DNA of 64,000 bases, taken from Oscheius onirici. Its lineage: Eukaryota; Nematoda; Chromadorea; Rhabditida; Rhabditidae. A model generated the notes under the pieces. That model did no database searches. It had not been told where the DNA came from and saw only the letters and a program-made list of their open reading frames with translations. Position 1 is the stretch's first letter; the number at the start of each line of letters is the position of its first letter. Below are positions 1 through 12,077 of the stretch, piece after piece. Location of the stretch: NCBI GenBank assembly GCA_932521025.1, contig OW051472.1, positions 3,534,001 to 3,598,000 of the forward strand, in the 5' to 3' direction. The translations under genes and the position numbers were made by a program.

Positions 1-3000
1 ATTAAATTTACAACCTGTGTGGACAATCTGTACATATTTTTTCGTCTGCGAATTTTCCTCCAAATATTTTTGTTCCGATCTTCTGGGCGCCAACTTTCTC
101 CATTCCTTCGTCGATAAGATCCACAACTTTATTGTAGAATTCGTAGGCGTCTTGTTGTTCATGCACATTTACGATTCGCTCGTTCATTTTGAAAATCGTC
201 CAGAACTCATCAGGAGTGTAGGCTTCCAGCTCCGAGCCGGCAAGATTTGCAAACACAGATTGAAGAGCCGACAGTATCTTGATTTGATAGGAGCCATCTT
301 CTTTCGGCTCTTCCAGCAGTGCTACGTTTAGAAGAGTATCTCGAAACTCGGGAATCATGTACAGCTGGAAGAAACTCTTACAAAGGAAAGATTGGAAACA
401 AACTTGCTGCAGAATGGAGTTCATGTAACAGGTGGCTCCTCCATTTTTCAAACCAACATAGTTGCCTGGCATACGAAGAGTCAAATCTGGCTGATAATCC
501 CACGGAATCAGCGTCTCCCGGTTGTTGTAAAAGAGAGCACAAATCGTTTGGACAACTTTTAAGAAACAATCCGTTGGACTGGCCAGGGTTACGAGAAGTT
601 TATAGGCCTCCAACTGACTATCTTCGCTTCGGCAAACAGCTACGACTCGCGACGGAAGCATACAACTTGTCGATCTGAAAATACAACTTTGCGTTACAAT
701 TTAGAAAATAATATACCGAGGAAAATGGGAGCGGCAAGGACACCCGTGTATGAACCCCCTTGATACCGTCAGATAAACTGTAAACTATACCGAGGAACCG
801 CTGTGACGCCAACTGATTGTCTGGATGCTTCGTATGTGGTCTGAGATCGCGCCATTCCATTTTCTTTGTGTTGACTGTCGTACAGTTCTTTGCTCGACGG
901 AATCAGGAATTTGTAAAGCAGCCTCTGGATCAGATCTTGGCCGGCCGGCAGTCCCACTTCTTCTTTGACTTGGTCTGTCTGACGAGACAGCAGAACCGTG
1001 GCCAGTTTCAAACGGCCGGACAGCACATGTTGGTTGCCATAGACAGACATAGTGGCTTCTGTTTCCATCTAAATTTCTGGGAGTGAAGAATGAGAAACTT
1101 TTAAACCTGAATGCCAATAAGCCATTGAATTGTGGCACTTGTATATTCAGCTATCCTTTTAAGCGGCCGACTGTGATGTGTATAGAATCTTTCGATCAGG
1201 CTGAAAAACAGATTGATCAAAACGATAATAAAAAAGGTAACCATGTGATGACTTCCCAGAATGTGCTAGTTCCATTTTCCATCTGACTGAACATGTAATC
1301 CACCAAGCCCTCGATGAGATCGTCAGTCTTCAAATGTTTTTCGAGTGCGTAGAAGAGATTCGGAATCAAGTTGCTGTAGTCGTTTCCGCTGTAATTGGAG
1401 CTGACATAGACACATTAATCTCTCTACTATTAAATCGCAATAGTGTCTGGACCAGGGTTGGGCGAACATTGAAATTTTCGGCGAACACGAACCGAACATC
1501 CCCTAAATTTTTTGGGCCGAACCGAACATTACCCTTTTTGTTCGCCTGCGAACCGAACACGAGCTGTTCCCCGTTCCAATGTTCATTCGCGAACGAACAT
1601 GCGAACACGAACACAGCTCGAACATTTCACTAATTTTCTCCCAAATCACGGGTTTTTTGTAAGAATCAGTTGTTTGATGATTAACTTAACAAAAAAGAAG
1701 GTTGGTAATAAACTGGAAATGAGTAGGGAATCCAAGGGGCAAAGAAAATTTTTGATGCCTTTGACTGCGACAGCCTATGAGTATTATCATTAGTACTGGA
1801 TAAAATGTTCGTGTTCGTGCCCTTTTGAACTTCCATGTTCGCCCTCGAACACGAACTGTTCGTGTTCGAGGGCGAACACTGAACTGGCGAATGTTCGTGT
1901 TCGCTTGACGAACAAAAAAAGTGAAAATGTTCGTTGTTCGAAGCTCTAACAGAGTTCAAAAGGGCACGAACACGAGCATTTGATCCAGTACTAAAGGCAA
2001 TACCCGTAGACTGTCTCAGTCAAAAGCCTCCAAATTATTCTTAGCCCCTTGGATTCCCTACTCATTTCAAGCTTTTTACCAATCTTCTTTTTTGAAAAGT
2101 TAATCATCAAACGACTGATTCTTACAAAAAACCGTGAAATGTTCGAGCTGTGTTCGTGTTCGCATGTTCGCGAACGAACATTGGAACGGCGAACAGTTTG
2201 TGTTCGGCTCGCAGGCAAACAAAAAGTGCTCTGTTCGGTTCGTGTTCGCCGAAAATTTCAATGTTCTCCCAACCCTGGTCTGGACTCTGTGTGTTCGACC
2301 CATAGAATGAGTTTTGTCGCGACAAGTTAAGTTTTGTCAGTATTACAGTCACTTTTGAACATAGGGTAGAAACGAGTTTCTCGAGAAGTTCGGTTTTGTA
2401 AAAAAGATTAGTCGATTTGGATAGGAATCCAATATTTGGGCATATAGTTTGTTATGAGCTGTTGAGCGCCGCAGGCTCCAGGGCGCGTTAACAACTCTGG
2501 GTTAACAACAGCCGTCGTAGACGGCTGGTACAATATTACGAAATCACACAACTTTTGAATATAAGCACTAATGATGAATACCTGTCGCTGTTGCAACAAT
2601 CGACTAGAAACTTGTGAAATTCGGCATTTCCGAGAAGTTCTCGGCCTCGCTCTGGATTGTTGACGCAGAGAAGCGACAATAATCCGACACTGGCAAAGAC
2701 CATGTGATCAGCCTGGTCTTCAGCCGGGTCGTTGTCTTCGTCAAGAAGTGCCTCATCGTCTTCGCCACAGCGCATCTCAAGAACAGCCGAGTAAAAGAGA
2801 TTTCCGCTCGTGTTGGAAAGAAACTTGGAACCAGCCTAAGCAACAAATAACGTGGAAGGAAGAAAGAAAACTCACTCTAACGATGGAAAGGAGGATGTTC
2901 AAGTCGTATTCAACTTCGGGCAATGTAGACGTCGATGAGAATAGTCTGCTGGCTAAGTCCATAAACGGGTCAATTTTGTTCCACGTCTTGTACTCCATCT

Positions 3001-6000
3001 CGTCCGCTTTCTGATTTTTGGCCAAATAGATTTGAAAGAGTCCCGGAACTAGACGGAAGAGTATGTCGCAGCAGAACATCTCGTATTCAAGTTGTTGTTC
3101 CGCAGCAGTCGAAAGTCGAGTGAACAGTTTTAGCAGAGACGAAATCCCGTTTGCTTCATAAAACAGGCGCAAGGCCTGACTGTTGTTTTTAGTCTCGGGG
3201 CTTGTACATGGCAGAAGACACTCGAAGAGATAGAAGAGCAGGTAGATACGAATTGAAACAGTCGACTGGGCATGAATGGCCGCAAGGAGAGCTGCATAGT
3301 CTTCTGTAAACCGATAGAATAACAGTGCTAAGAAAAAGCTGACTTTGATAAGAAAGACCAATCTCTCGTTTAATAGGAAGCGAGGCTAGTAGCTGATAGC
3401 TGTTTTCCAACAAATCACTTTCGTCGGCCAGCTCGAGAAGCTTCACTACAAAGCTCGAATGATCGGCAAGTTGATACGATAAAAGGTTCCTTTCTCTCTG
3501 ATTACAGCGGTTGATATTTACGATATTTTGGTAGCTGCAACTAGTTATTTTATGACTTGGAAAATTAAAACTGACCTTCTATCCATTTCGGAATTGCTTG
3601 ATATTTTGCCTCTTTCCAGACGTGTGGTGAACGACCATCCTTCAGAAATGCCCAGCTCTTTAATGGTAGATCCCCAATCAATCTGAGGAATTTTGGAAGC
3701 CTTCAAACTTGAGGAGAGCTTTTTCTGGATGACCATCGGATAAGGAGAAACGTCAGCTCCGATACTGTTGAGAATACGACAGGCACTTTGCACAACTTCG
3801 AAGACCAGCATGTTGTCGTTGAGACAAACTACCCATGAGTTATTAAAGTGCTTGGGAACGAGAGTCGGCGGAAAAAGGGCATGGATATCTTCGACTAAAT
3901 AAGAACAAATAGAGAAACATCTGACTGCAAACCTTTAAAGAAGAGATCACTTTTGAAGCCATGAATAGCTATAGAACGACGAAGAGTTGGTCGTTGACGA
4001 ACAATCAGTTTGACATCATTTTCGCTTTTTTCAACAACTTCCAGAATTGATTGAAGGACGTTTTTCATCATTCGAATACTCTCTTCTTTCTTCATCGTGC
4101 CTCTCAATTTGTCTACATCCATTACCCAATTGACACTAAACTTTGTAATAAGAAACGATCGCAGACAAACTAACCATTTGTTGACAATTATTTTATCGGA
4201 CTCTTCGTCGGCTTTCAATTTTATATATGAAGAGTACATTCGTTCAAGGAGCTGTGAGGCATCCTTTTGCATGGCGTTATGGGCGTTCATGATAACCTGA
4301 CAAAGATACTCTTCGCCCTGAATCTTCAACTAGAATATGTGAGAAAAGCACAAAACCTCAAAATTCGAGTCACTGAGGATGAACTGTTGTTCATCATCGT
4401 CCAGTTCTAGCGACTGTGCGTATTCAAGAATGCCCTTTGATATGTTCACGAACTTGAGGTACATGGCAAAACATTTGAAGCCACTTTGAGTAAGGTTTAC
4501 AGCAGGGACGGAAAGAACGCAATCTAAACGGCTATTTTAAAGAGGACAGGAAAATTCCCTACCGTAGAAAAACACACGATGAGACTCATACGAAGCGCTA
4601 GCAAAACTATTGGAGTCTAGAACTATGACTACGACGTCTCGGAAAAAACGAAATCCTATAGTCTGAAGAGTGTGTGATGTTCGGTCAATCATTCGTTTCC
4701 ACAGGATTGGCAACTGGAACTATCTTCTTGGGGAAAACCGATGTAAAATCTAACCCAAGGACTTTCAAAAAGATTGAAATGGTCCTTGTAGACACGACGG
4801 CCTTCGATGATGATGAAGTGTAAGAACTCAAGCTGTTTCCGTAAATTGATCACGATAAGATCGTCCGGATCGTCAGATTCGGATGAGGAAGAGTCGGTGT
4901 CCATAGCATTGTCCGGAACATCGCGAACCTAAATTGTTTTTTTTATTCAAAACAAAGCTCAGAAAGCCTACTTTGGTAGCAATTCGCTCTATCCAGACGC
5001 AGATGCTTTCAGCAATTCTCCTGCCAAAAGCAAAGATCGTTCTTCGACTTGACTGAGTGTCGCTGCTGAATCTGGTGTCAAATTTACGTATCAGTTCTTG
5101 TCTGAAACTCATGATAACCAGATATTTAGGGGAAAATAACCTGTTATCGTCGTCGAACGGTCTCTCTTCAGGTACAAGACAGATTAACTTCTTGAGAAGA
5201 ATAAGCCCGGATGCTGTTGGAGTGTCGTCGGTACTGCTGTGGATTGGATCCAGACACCAGTCGGCAATGTGCAAAGCTTGATCCTTCAGTATAGTAAAGT
5301 CTGGCTGTTGTCCTCGAGCTTCTTGCAAGATTTCGAGAATCACGTTGTAAACCTGGAAATTCGTTCATAATGTAGTAAAACAAAGTAAAACCTTATCAGG
5401 AGAGCTGTCAGACATGTCGCAGGACCATCGCCAAAGGATTCCAATGATCTTTCGTATAGTGTCATTTTTCTCTACAGAGGATGATCGGAGTTCTGTTCCC
5501 AGACGCCGCATAACATCAAGAACAAGCTCTCTCATCTTCTCATCACCGTCTGTCCATGATTTCTGAAAACTGATTTGAAACATTCGAAGAAAAGTATCAC
5601 CTCTAATTTCTTGAACAATGTGATGAATAGTTCGTCGGAAAAGTAGAGAGACATCTTGGACAGCACGAGGACGACGTTTCGTAGAATGGCATCATGCTTG
5701 TCCAGCTGCTGCTCCCAGATAATATCTAGCACATTTTTGTCCACTAGACCTCGTTCAAGGAGAATTATCATCGTGCGCAGGAGACGATCGATGTAGACCA
5801 TATGATGTAAATTGTCTTTGAAGAGGCTCTCCACGACTTCGTTTTCCTTGATAAACTCTCGAAAGTCGTCCTCGTTCATCTCTGCTAACTCTTGTTGGCT
5901 TAAAGAAGCGAGGAGTTCGTCAAAGCCGACTATTTTTTGGATGAAGTTGCCTTGTAAGATTGATCTACAGTTGATGTACGGTACGACCAAGCTAAAACCG

Positions 6001-7723
6001 ATACCTCATTATCAGCTTCAAGAACCGGGCATGGAGTTTGTGGCTGAGCTCGTAATCTTCCATATCCATGCAGTTGTAAAATACGAACATTCTCGCGGTC
6101 TGCAAAAATTTATGAGCCTTCACAAGGGAAGGTTTTCTCGCATCTAGGCAAACCCATTGGCTAGCTGATTCTCTTCGTCTACTAGCAGTTTATGAAAAAC
6201 TGAGCGGTTGCTTTCAGCTACAAACAAAACATGGCCGTCTTATAAGATTGTAACAAAGAGCATACGAAGAGCATACATCTTGGAGATATCCTTGTTGTCT
6301 CTACGTTTGGTGCCTCACAAATTGTGTCTGAACACCAAATGAACGAAGACGCCCAAACATTGACGCGGATGATAATAAAAAAATCAAAGCACAACGGACT
6401 TGTCGCAAAAACTTGAGCTCCTTATTTTGGGCAACTTACACGGTAGAGTATTTTGTACAAGTTGTCTCGCAAGTCGAGGGGACTTTTGTCCAATTCCTCA
6501 TCCGGCAACTGCATGAATTTATCCAGAAAAGGCATCCCCGCCGGAAGAACGAACTGTTGATTGAACTCGGTTTGAAAGTGTTGGGATTGTCCTATCAACC
6601 ACCTGAGAATATAAACTATTTTGGCTAAAGACTCAGAGATTACTCGACAGTCATGAGGTGTTCGTTAATTGGTAGAGCGTCTACAAGACTGGATCCGGCG
6701 AAGGTGCTAAATATTTCGTAGCCACCAATCTTGTTGAACCAGAGAAGGATACTAGAGTACCAATCCTGAACAAACAGTGTATGAAGAATTAAGAAAAACA
6801 AACGGAAAGGCCTGTGGCTCTTTTAAAGATAGCCGAACGTAGATGAATATCTCCAGGAATCATACGGCTGATTTGATTGAAGCTGTAGTTTGACGTTCTG
6901 ATGAAGAAGCGGTTTTGTTGGGTACATAGATGAAAGAGTTTCCAGTAATAACTGTCTTGATTGAGTGGCAGTCCACCAAGAGCCAATTTCGCCACAAAAA
7001 TGTTCAGAAAGTGGTACATGCAGCAAATAACCAGCTTCTGAACACATCTTTTCCTACATGTATGACCAGGAGAACTAACATTATATTCTAGGCCGTGTAG
7101 TGCATCTTCATGCACGGCTCTTAGCAAAACAGGCAGAAGAATCTTATCCAAGACGGTTTCAACTTGATTGGCAGCTAGAGTCTCAGGGAGATCATTTGCT
7201 AAAGTCACAATAGTTGTATTAGGAAAAAACAATGAATATTACCGTGTTTTACAATCTCGTGGACCGTATCCAACATAGTAATAAGCTGCTTATTGGGAAG
7301 AGAAGGAGTCCCGAATCGAACCGGCTGTACATTGGCCATCCTAGCCATTGTTAGGAGCACATCTGGATGAATTTCGGTGCAAGTTGAATTGTCCTCTATC
7401 GAATGATCTGCATTTATCGAGTTACTAGGAAAGAGGTTGAAGGACTGACCGCTTGAGTCATAATCATCACCGCCGTTGTCATCTTGCTCTATTTCCATGG
7501 CGCTGTCGTTTTCGTCATTCATATTGTCTCGGTTTTTAAAGAGACAGTTTAGCAGGTTTCTAAAAAAGACTCATAGATGAGGAAGCATGGATGAAGCTGT
7601 GGAACAACAGCAGAGAAAGTGACATAAAAAAACCTACGATGTTCGTGGGATGGAGGAGGACGCAGCAGAATCCTTCCTGCTCGTTTTTTCTTGAAATTCT
7701 TCTGACTCCTCCGAATCCGACAT
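1..7723 (-). CDS. USP9X/fat-facets-like ubiquitin hydrolase, copy B (5' half; runs off the left edge)
   Basis: Multi-exon cysteine protease gene of the USP9X class, which removes ubiquitin from substrates. Exon 1 (7638-7723) starts MSDSEESEEF and ends in phase 2; it joins in phase to exon 2 (from 7559), whose reading continues into NRDNMNDENDSAMEI. An AATTTCAG acceptor lies about 20 bases before the ATG and fits trans-splicing. Later exons match the long helical N-terminal region of USP9X: the stretch around 5700-5950 (DNLHHMVYIDRLLRTMI, then DIIWEQQLDKHDAI) parallels human USP9X. Acidic exon 2699-2775 contains [14 protein letters not shown]. The catalytic Cys box [13 protein letters not shown] lies near 415-455 and the first half of the zinc ribbon (CTDC) near the left edge; the His box is outside the window. 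Some intermediate exon joins were not resolved. The intron at about 1.4-2.6 kb holds an 825-bp transposon. A second, 3'-half copy lies at 15574-20443. Confidence 0.82.
645..1222. repeat. 578-bp tract identical to 19353-19930 (USP9X copy B member)
   Basis: Read base by base, this stretch is identical to 19353-19930 (constant offset 18708), introns included. Flanking homologous sequence differs at scattered sites (for example 631, 644, 1223, and many between 285 and 340). Perfect identity in introns next to diverged flanks suggests recent gene conversion between the two USP9X copies, or an assembly artefact. Confidence 0.85.
1453..2277. mobile_element. hAT-type foldback MITE (GTTCG family), 825 bp, intact target duplication
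   Basis: Ends are CAGGGTTGGGCGAACATTGA and its near-perfect inverted copy ending CCCAACCCTG. Both flanks carry the same 8 bases, GTCTGGAC (1445-1452 and 2278-2285), the target duplication size of hAT transposons. The two arms (about 1453-1795 and 1990-2277) are long inverted repeats rich in CGAACA/TGTTCG, with a second inner palindrome at about 1800-1990. Short reading frames inside are symmetric by-products of the palindrome. It sits in an intron of USP9X copy B and is absent from copy A. Confidence 0.88.
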
Positions 7724-8776
7724 TTACATAACGGTGATACAACTGAAATTGCTTGTTTTGAAAGTAAAGGCATAGTGAGAACGGGAGTGAGAAATTTTGA
7801 GAAACACTAAAATATTTGCGAAACAAAGCCAGATATAACGTAAACAGATGCTAAGGAATATGTTTTGCCAACTTGTGACAGATTTTTGTATGAAATTCGG
7901 TTCCAAATAGCTTTAAATGTGGAAAAATGAATTAAATGAATTTGAACAGCTGGTCCAACGTTATGGAAAGAACACATCCAGTAAACAGCGCGCAGGAAAA
8001 TGCACCGAAGTGTGTTCTCTAGAGTTCTTAGTAGCGAGAGAAAAAGAGCTTTATAAATACATTCAATACAACTTTTAAATCAGTAATAATGGTGTCTCTA
8101 CTTAGCGTAAGTTGTATGCGAACGAAACAGCGGGTTGACAATTTTTATGAGAGATAATGCGGAAGAGTATCGTCATTTCTCATAAAAGTGCGTTGTCATA
8201 GCGACACGGTCGAGGTTGGCCCGTATTCAAGTGTTAACCGCTCCAACCTGTGCTGAAGAATCTTAAAGCTGGTCAGACGCGAGATAGGCGTACACTTTTG
8301 CTCGACAATGCGGCAAGAACCATTGCTCACTTACGAAGGCGAACTAACTTATTACAAAAGGATCAGATACGATAAACCTGGCCAAATGACTTGAGTGAAC
8401 GAGGCAGGTTTGTTGACTGCAAGAAACAGGCTTTGAATAATAACAAAATCTTTTGTTTGAAAGCTTGTAACAATGATATAAGCGGAAATCGATGGAGTTC
8501 GCCTCACAAAAAAAAATGTTTAGAGAAAGCGATTCAAAAATCAGTTGGTTGTTGTTCTTGTCCAGTTAGTACAAGATCACACTTTGGAGGTCTTGCTCCT
8601 GGTGAGTTCTTTATAGTTTCTTTAAAAAAAGAGGGCTCGACCGAAACCCATTTAGTTTGCCGCGAGACCGGAATAACACTGAAAAGTAGGATATTTAATC
8701 AAGTTTCCTGGCTGAGTATCCTACGTTTGCATGTTATAATGGCCTCGCGGCAAACTAATTGGGTTACGGTCGAGAG
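7724..8776. other. No gene recognised (upstream of USP9X copy B)
   Basis: About 1 kb without an identifiable coding region. It holds the presumed 5' flank of USP9X copy B. The open frame at 8391-8816 has no recognisable domain and runs into the neighbouring transposon, so I do not call it. Confidence 0.5.
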
Positions 8777-9706
8777 TATACTTGGGCGACTCGACTCAAC
8801 TCGATTCCGAGTCTGACTCGAATCGGCCTCGAGTCGGACTCGACTCGACTCGACTCGAGTCGAGTTTGAATTAAATTGCGCAGCTTTTTTTCAAATTTGC
8901 ATCTATACTGGCATTCTTCTATTTCTATTCGATTTTTATTGGTTTGTGTCTTTTTTCTCAATATATGGTTTCTAAAAAAATTGATTCAAGTTTTTTTTAG
9001 GTAAAATGTCGGAGGTGTGGGAGTTTTTTTCAAGAGAGGAAGGAAAAGCAACCCGCAAAATATGTAGCCGATCTTTCTTAGTAATGGGAGGAAGTACAAC
9101 CAATTTATTTCGTCATCTGGACAGAAACCACGCGGACAAAAGACAATTGGCCAAGAAGAAGGCAGAAGAATCAGGAATCACTCCGTTTTTGAAGAAAAAC
9201 ATGCCTGCGAGGACTCAAGAAAAAACAGATGCAGCTCTTGGCCGAATGGTTGCTGGATCTTTTTTATCGCTACGTATAGTGGAACAAGACGTGTTTAAGA
9301 AGTTTATCGAACAGCTGAATCCTCAATATCAAGTGCCTTCGCGTCGAACGTGCTAAAGTTGGTGAACGTGTTAAAAGAAGAGTCTTCAATTTACGACATA
9401 GTTGACGAAGTAGCTGCACAAACGTCGATTATCGAGGAAGACGTACTGGAAGAAGACGAAGATTTGGACGTGGATATTTTCGAAGAAAGTGACTCCGAAT
9501 AGTTTTTACTTCGTTTAGTTTATCGTTATTTGTTACCTTTTTGTGCTAAATAAACAGTTTACGTACATTTTTAAAATGGCTAATTTAAATAATTCGAATC
9601 CAGACTCAACTCGGAGTCGACTCCGAGTCGTACTCGACGCGACTCGACATGGTCCACGAGTCGGACTCGAATCGGAATCGAGTCGATATTTTTGACCCCA
9701 AGTATA
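8777..9706 (+). mobile_element. Internally deleted hAT transposon with BED finger, intact target duplication
   Basis: Begins TATACTTGGGCGACTCG and ends with the inverted counterpart CCCCAAGTATA. It is flanked on both sides by GTCGAGAG (8769-8776 and 9707-9714), a perfect 8-bp target duplication. Subterminal regions are packed with GACTCGA repeats in both orientations. Its internal coding region keeps only the two ends of a transposase, so the copy cannot move on its own. A 246-bp relative lies at 58120-58365. Confidence 0.9.
9006..9502 (+). pseudogene. hAT transposase remnant: BED zinc finger plus acidic C-terminus
   Basis: The frame starting at 9006 reads MSEVWEFFSREEGKATRKIC and continues through a C-x2-C...H-x4-H pattern (HLDRNH), typical of BED fingers at the N-terminus of hAT transposases. 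After about 100 residues (FIEQLNPQYQ) it stops at about 9355. A second frame, overlapping and shifted, continues as LKLVNVLKEESSIYDI to an acidic tail ending ESDSE and TAG at 9500-9502. The catalytic RNase H-like core is absent. This looks like an internal deletion plus frameshift. Confidence 0.75.
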
Positions 9707-9929
9707 GTCGAGAGGGTGCGTATGATTGAATTCTCTACCGGTACTGATTCATTTCCTTCTTTTTTCAAGCTTCAAATGAGGCCCAGACACTTTTTATAAA
9801 AAGTGTTTTTTTACGTTTTTACTGCGACTGTCATAGGTCTGCCTTTGTTTAGTTTAACTATTTCTTGAGGCAAAGGTAATTTTTCTCTTTTACAGCTTCT
9901 CTACTATGTTCAATAACACAAAATTGAGG

Positions 9930-10050
9930 AAAATATACCGGAAAATTACACTTTTCTCTCCACTCTCTCCGATATACATCTCGTTCCTTACGAAAAACTA
10001 TGTTTTGAGCTATGGCAGGAGTACGCTTCATTCGGAAAAAGGACAAAGCC
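9930..10050 (-). repeat. Interspersed module, copy 1 (inverted relative to copy 2)
   Basis: On the minus strand it reads CCGAATGAAGCGTACTCCTG followed by an AT-rich stretch and GGAGAGAGTGGAGAGAAAAG. Two further copies exist at about 13728-13850 (plus) and 46300-46395 (plus). Copy 1 and copy 2 face each other across the 10-14 kb transposon remains and may be terminal inverted repeats of a DIRS-like element. Only about 100-120 bp are conserved. Confidence 0.6.
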
Positions 10051-10269
10051 GGGGGACTGGATTATTTTGGTTGGAGACTAGAATTTAGAAGCGAAATCGA
10101 ACTGGATGAAAATGAACGGCATCGGTTCGAAGATCTTTGCACCTGTTTCAAAACGCACGACATCTTTGACAAACGAAGACCATTTGCCGTCGTGAAACAT
10201 TAACGGCCAGTATGGCTGCAAAGGCCAGATAGGGCAGACTTATATTCCTTGGGAACTATTATGCCTGGC

Positions 10270-10900
10270 CTATTTCAAAACTTTCCCGATATCATTTACA
10301 GGAGGAACTATCCAAAGATAAGCTGGCTGCTTCCAAAGTTGAGGGTGTTGGAAAGCGTCGGTTGCTGTGGTTCCTGGACAGGCGGATCTGGAAACGAATG
10401 TTGCACATTTTGAATTTCGATCGTTTGCAAATAAATCAATGGTGCATTTTCCCAAATTTTTCTGCACTGTGGCTGCTAATTGAGGTTTTATGCGCCAGTC
10501 GTCGAGGTCTATTATACGACTAGCTGCGTCAGCTTCTGTATTATAATTTCGTGGTACCCATTCTACGTAAGCTACGACTTGTTGCGCCTCTTGCAAGTTC
10601 CAAATACGTTTTGCTTGATCGTGTAACGCAGGAATCAGGCTCCATTTGCGAAAAATGGAGCACACAGATTGGTTGTCGCAGAGAACGCGAATAGGGCTTG
10701 TCAAACTGTGTAAAAAGCTGCTCAAGCCGAATTAATAATTCCCGATGGGTGCTAGATGTTTCTACAAGTTGAGTTGGTAATTCTCGCGAAGTTTTAGGTC
10801 TGGTTTTTGAGTGTAGCACTGCTCCTACAGCAAAAGAGGACGCGTCTACACTAATCTCGGAATTTGGAGCCCCCCTGGGAGGTGGTAGAGCCAGAGATCT
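10270..10900 (-). pseudogene. DIRS/PAT-type retrotransposon RNase H fragment
   Basis: On the minus strand the frame starts around SVDASSFAVGAVLHSKTR with RELLIRLEQL, then shifts by one base into SPIRVLCDNQSVCSIF. It continues through VAYVEWVPRNYNTEADAASR, DDWR, CTIDLFANDRN and LWIVPPVNDI. The D-N-x-S / W-x-P-x-x-x-N-x-x-A-D-x-x-S-R layout, followed by DLFA and WxVPP, is the RNase H and downstream region of tyrosine-recombinase retrotransposons. No reverse-transcriptase YxDD motif is visible, so this is a truncated, frameshifted fragment. Confidence 0.7.
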
Positions 10901-11254
10901 TACAGGGGCTGTCTCGAAATGGCGCGTCCAAAAAACTACCTCACCATTCTCTTCCGCGGTCTTCTTGATGTTAAAATTGAGGGAATGACCGTCTTGTTAG
11001 GCTTTGGCGATGATGAACTGTAGGGACTTGGACGATCGTTTCTCGATGTCTGAAAATAGCAGATGAAGAGAAAGCCCGTGAATTTCATTCTGTCTCGAAC
11101 AGACGGGGACCTTGCCTTAATCAAATTTTGCAGTGCATTTTTGACATTTTCAAAGCGTTTTTGTGTAATGGTGAAATTATTAAAGCGAAATGGTGTCTGT
11201 GGCTGACTCTGTGATTGTGTTTGTCTGTTTGTCCGAGGCCAAGAAATTTTGGTG

Positions 11255-11320
11255 TATTGTTAAGAGTCGCCGTCTTCACCCAGACGACCCGGGTTCGACT
11301 CCACTCCTCGCCAAATATTT
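11255..11320 (+). repeat. tRNA-like (box B) fragment, possible SINE head
   Basis: Contains GACCCGGGTTCGACTCC, which resembles a tRNA T-arm and polymerase III box B, preceded by a short hairpin (GTCTTCACCCAGAC). There is no acceptor stem or D-arm, so it is not a complete tRNA gene. Similar box-B fragments occur near 54380 and in the SINE at 33859-34538. Confidence 0.35.
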
Positions 11321-11524
11321 TTGCTATATTGTTTTGAGTAGGAAATAAAGTCAGGGTAACCGATAGGGGATTGGCAGGGAGCGGTTGATCTGTATAAGTT
11401 CAGAGAGGGATTGGATGGCCATTAAATAGGAGAATTCGTATCGGTTCTTTAGGAGGCGATGAGAACCCTGGGCAAAAATTAAAAAGGTCCGATTGATTTG
11501 GTAAAGGCAGAAAAAGTGACAGGA

Positions 11525-11630
11525 TCAGAAGAGATCGGTTGACTGGGGAAGGGAGCAGAAGTGATCAGAAAGGATCGGTTGACCGGGGAAGGGAGCAGAA
11601 GGGATCAGTTGACTGGGGAAGGAATGACAC
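11525..11630 (+). repeat. Short minisatellite (about three units)
   Basis: The phrase GATCGGTTGACTGGGGAAGG, with small variations, is repeated about three times, each followed by GAGCAGAAG. The open frames crossing it are repeat by-products. Confidence 0.6.
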
Positions 11631-11825
11631 GACACGGCGAACGAAACGACAGAGCTCAGGTCTAAAGTTGTCCAATAGTCGACAAATTTATGTATATTAC
11701 CAGCGGAAAATGTCTCCGCTGTCGGCCCTGGGCCTTGAAATGAAACAATGTCATTCGGAGCTTCTCCGAGAAAAACCTCAGAATCGTTACTTCCTCTTGC
11801 TTCTTCTTGGGCAATCCGGGCCAAT

Positions 11826-11895
11826 GACCAAAAAATAGCCTTTTTGTTCGAGAAATACCAAAATTCTCTTTAGGGCCGGCCCCCAGGCCGGCATT
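11826..11895 (-). repeat. Fragment of the 63205-63423 MITE family
   Basis: AATGACCAAAAAATA...TTCGAGAAATACCAAAA...GCCGGCCCCCAGGCC matches the reverse complement of about 63215-63300. Only one end is present and no target duplication is visible. Confidence 0.55.
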
Positions 11896-12077
11896 TTTTT
11901 TATATTATTCGTTTCGAGACGGGAGCAAAGATCTTTAAAAACATGGCGTTTCAATCAAAATTCGGCTCAGAATATGCCAAAAGCCCATTTATCTTCATTC
12001 ATCGTGTTAATTTTCTGATCGTATTAATAAACCTTCGAAGGGTTAATTTTCGCTCAGTTGGCCAAAGTGGCCCTTAG

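Noticed and set aside
1366-1614. Open frames within the GTTCG element (also 1334-1633, 2049-2330, 14881-15288)
   Set aside because: The same peptide phrases appear on both strands because the element is an inverted repeat; no start context or domain.
1453-2277. Tandem satellite or CRISPR-like array because of the many CGAACA repeats
   Set aside because: Units are irregular and arranged as two mirrored arms with transposon ends; no spaced identical repeats are present and the DNA is eukaryotic.
10012-10203. 63-residue frame MAGVRFIRKKDKAGGLDYFG
   Set aside because: Starts inside the inverted repeat module and has no recognisable domain; may be retroelement-derived but cannot be supported.
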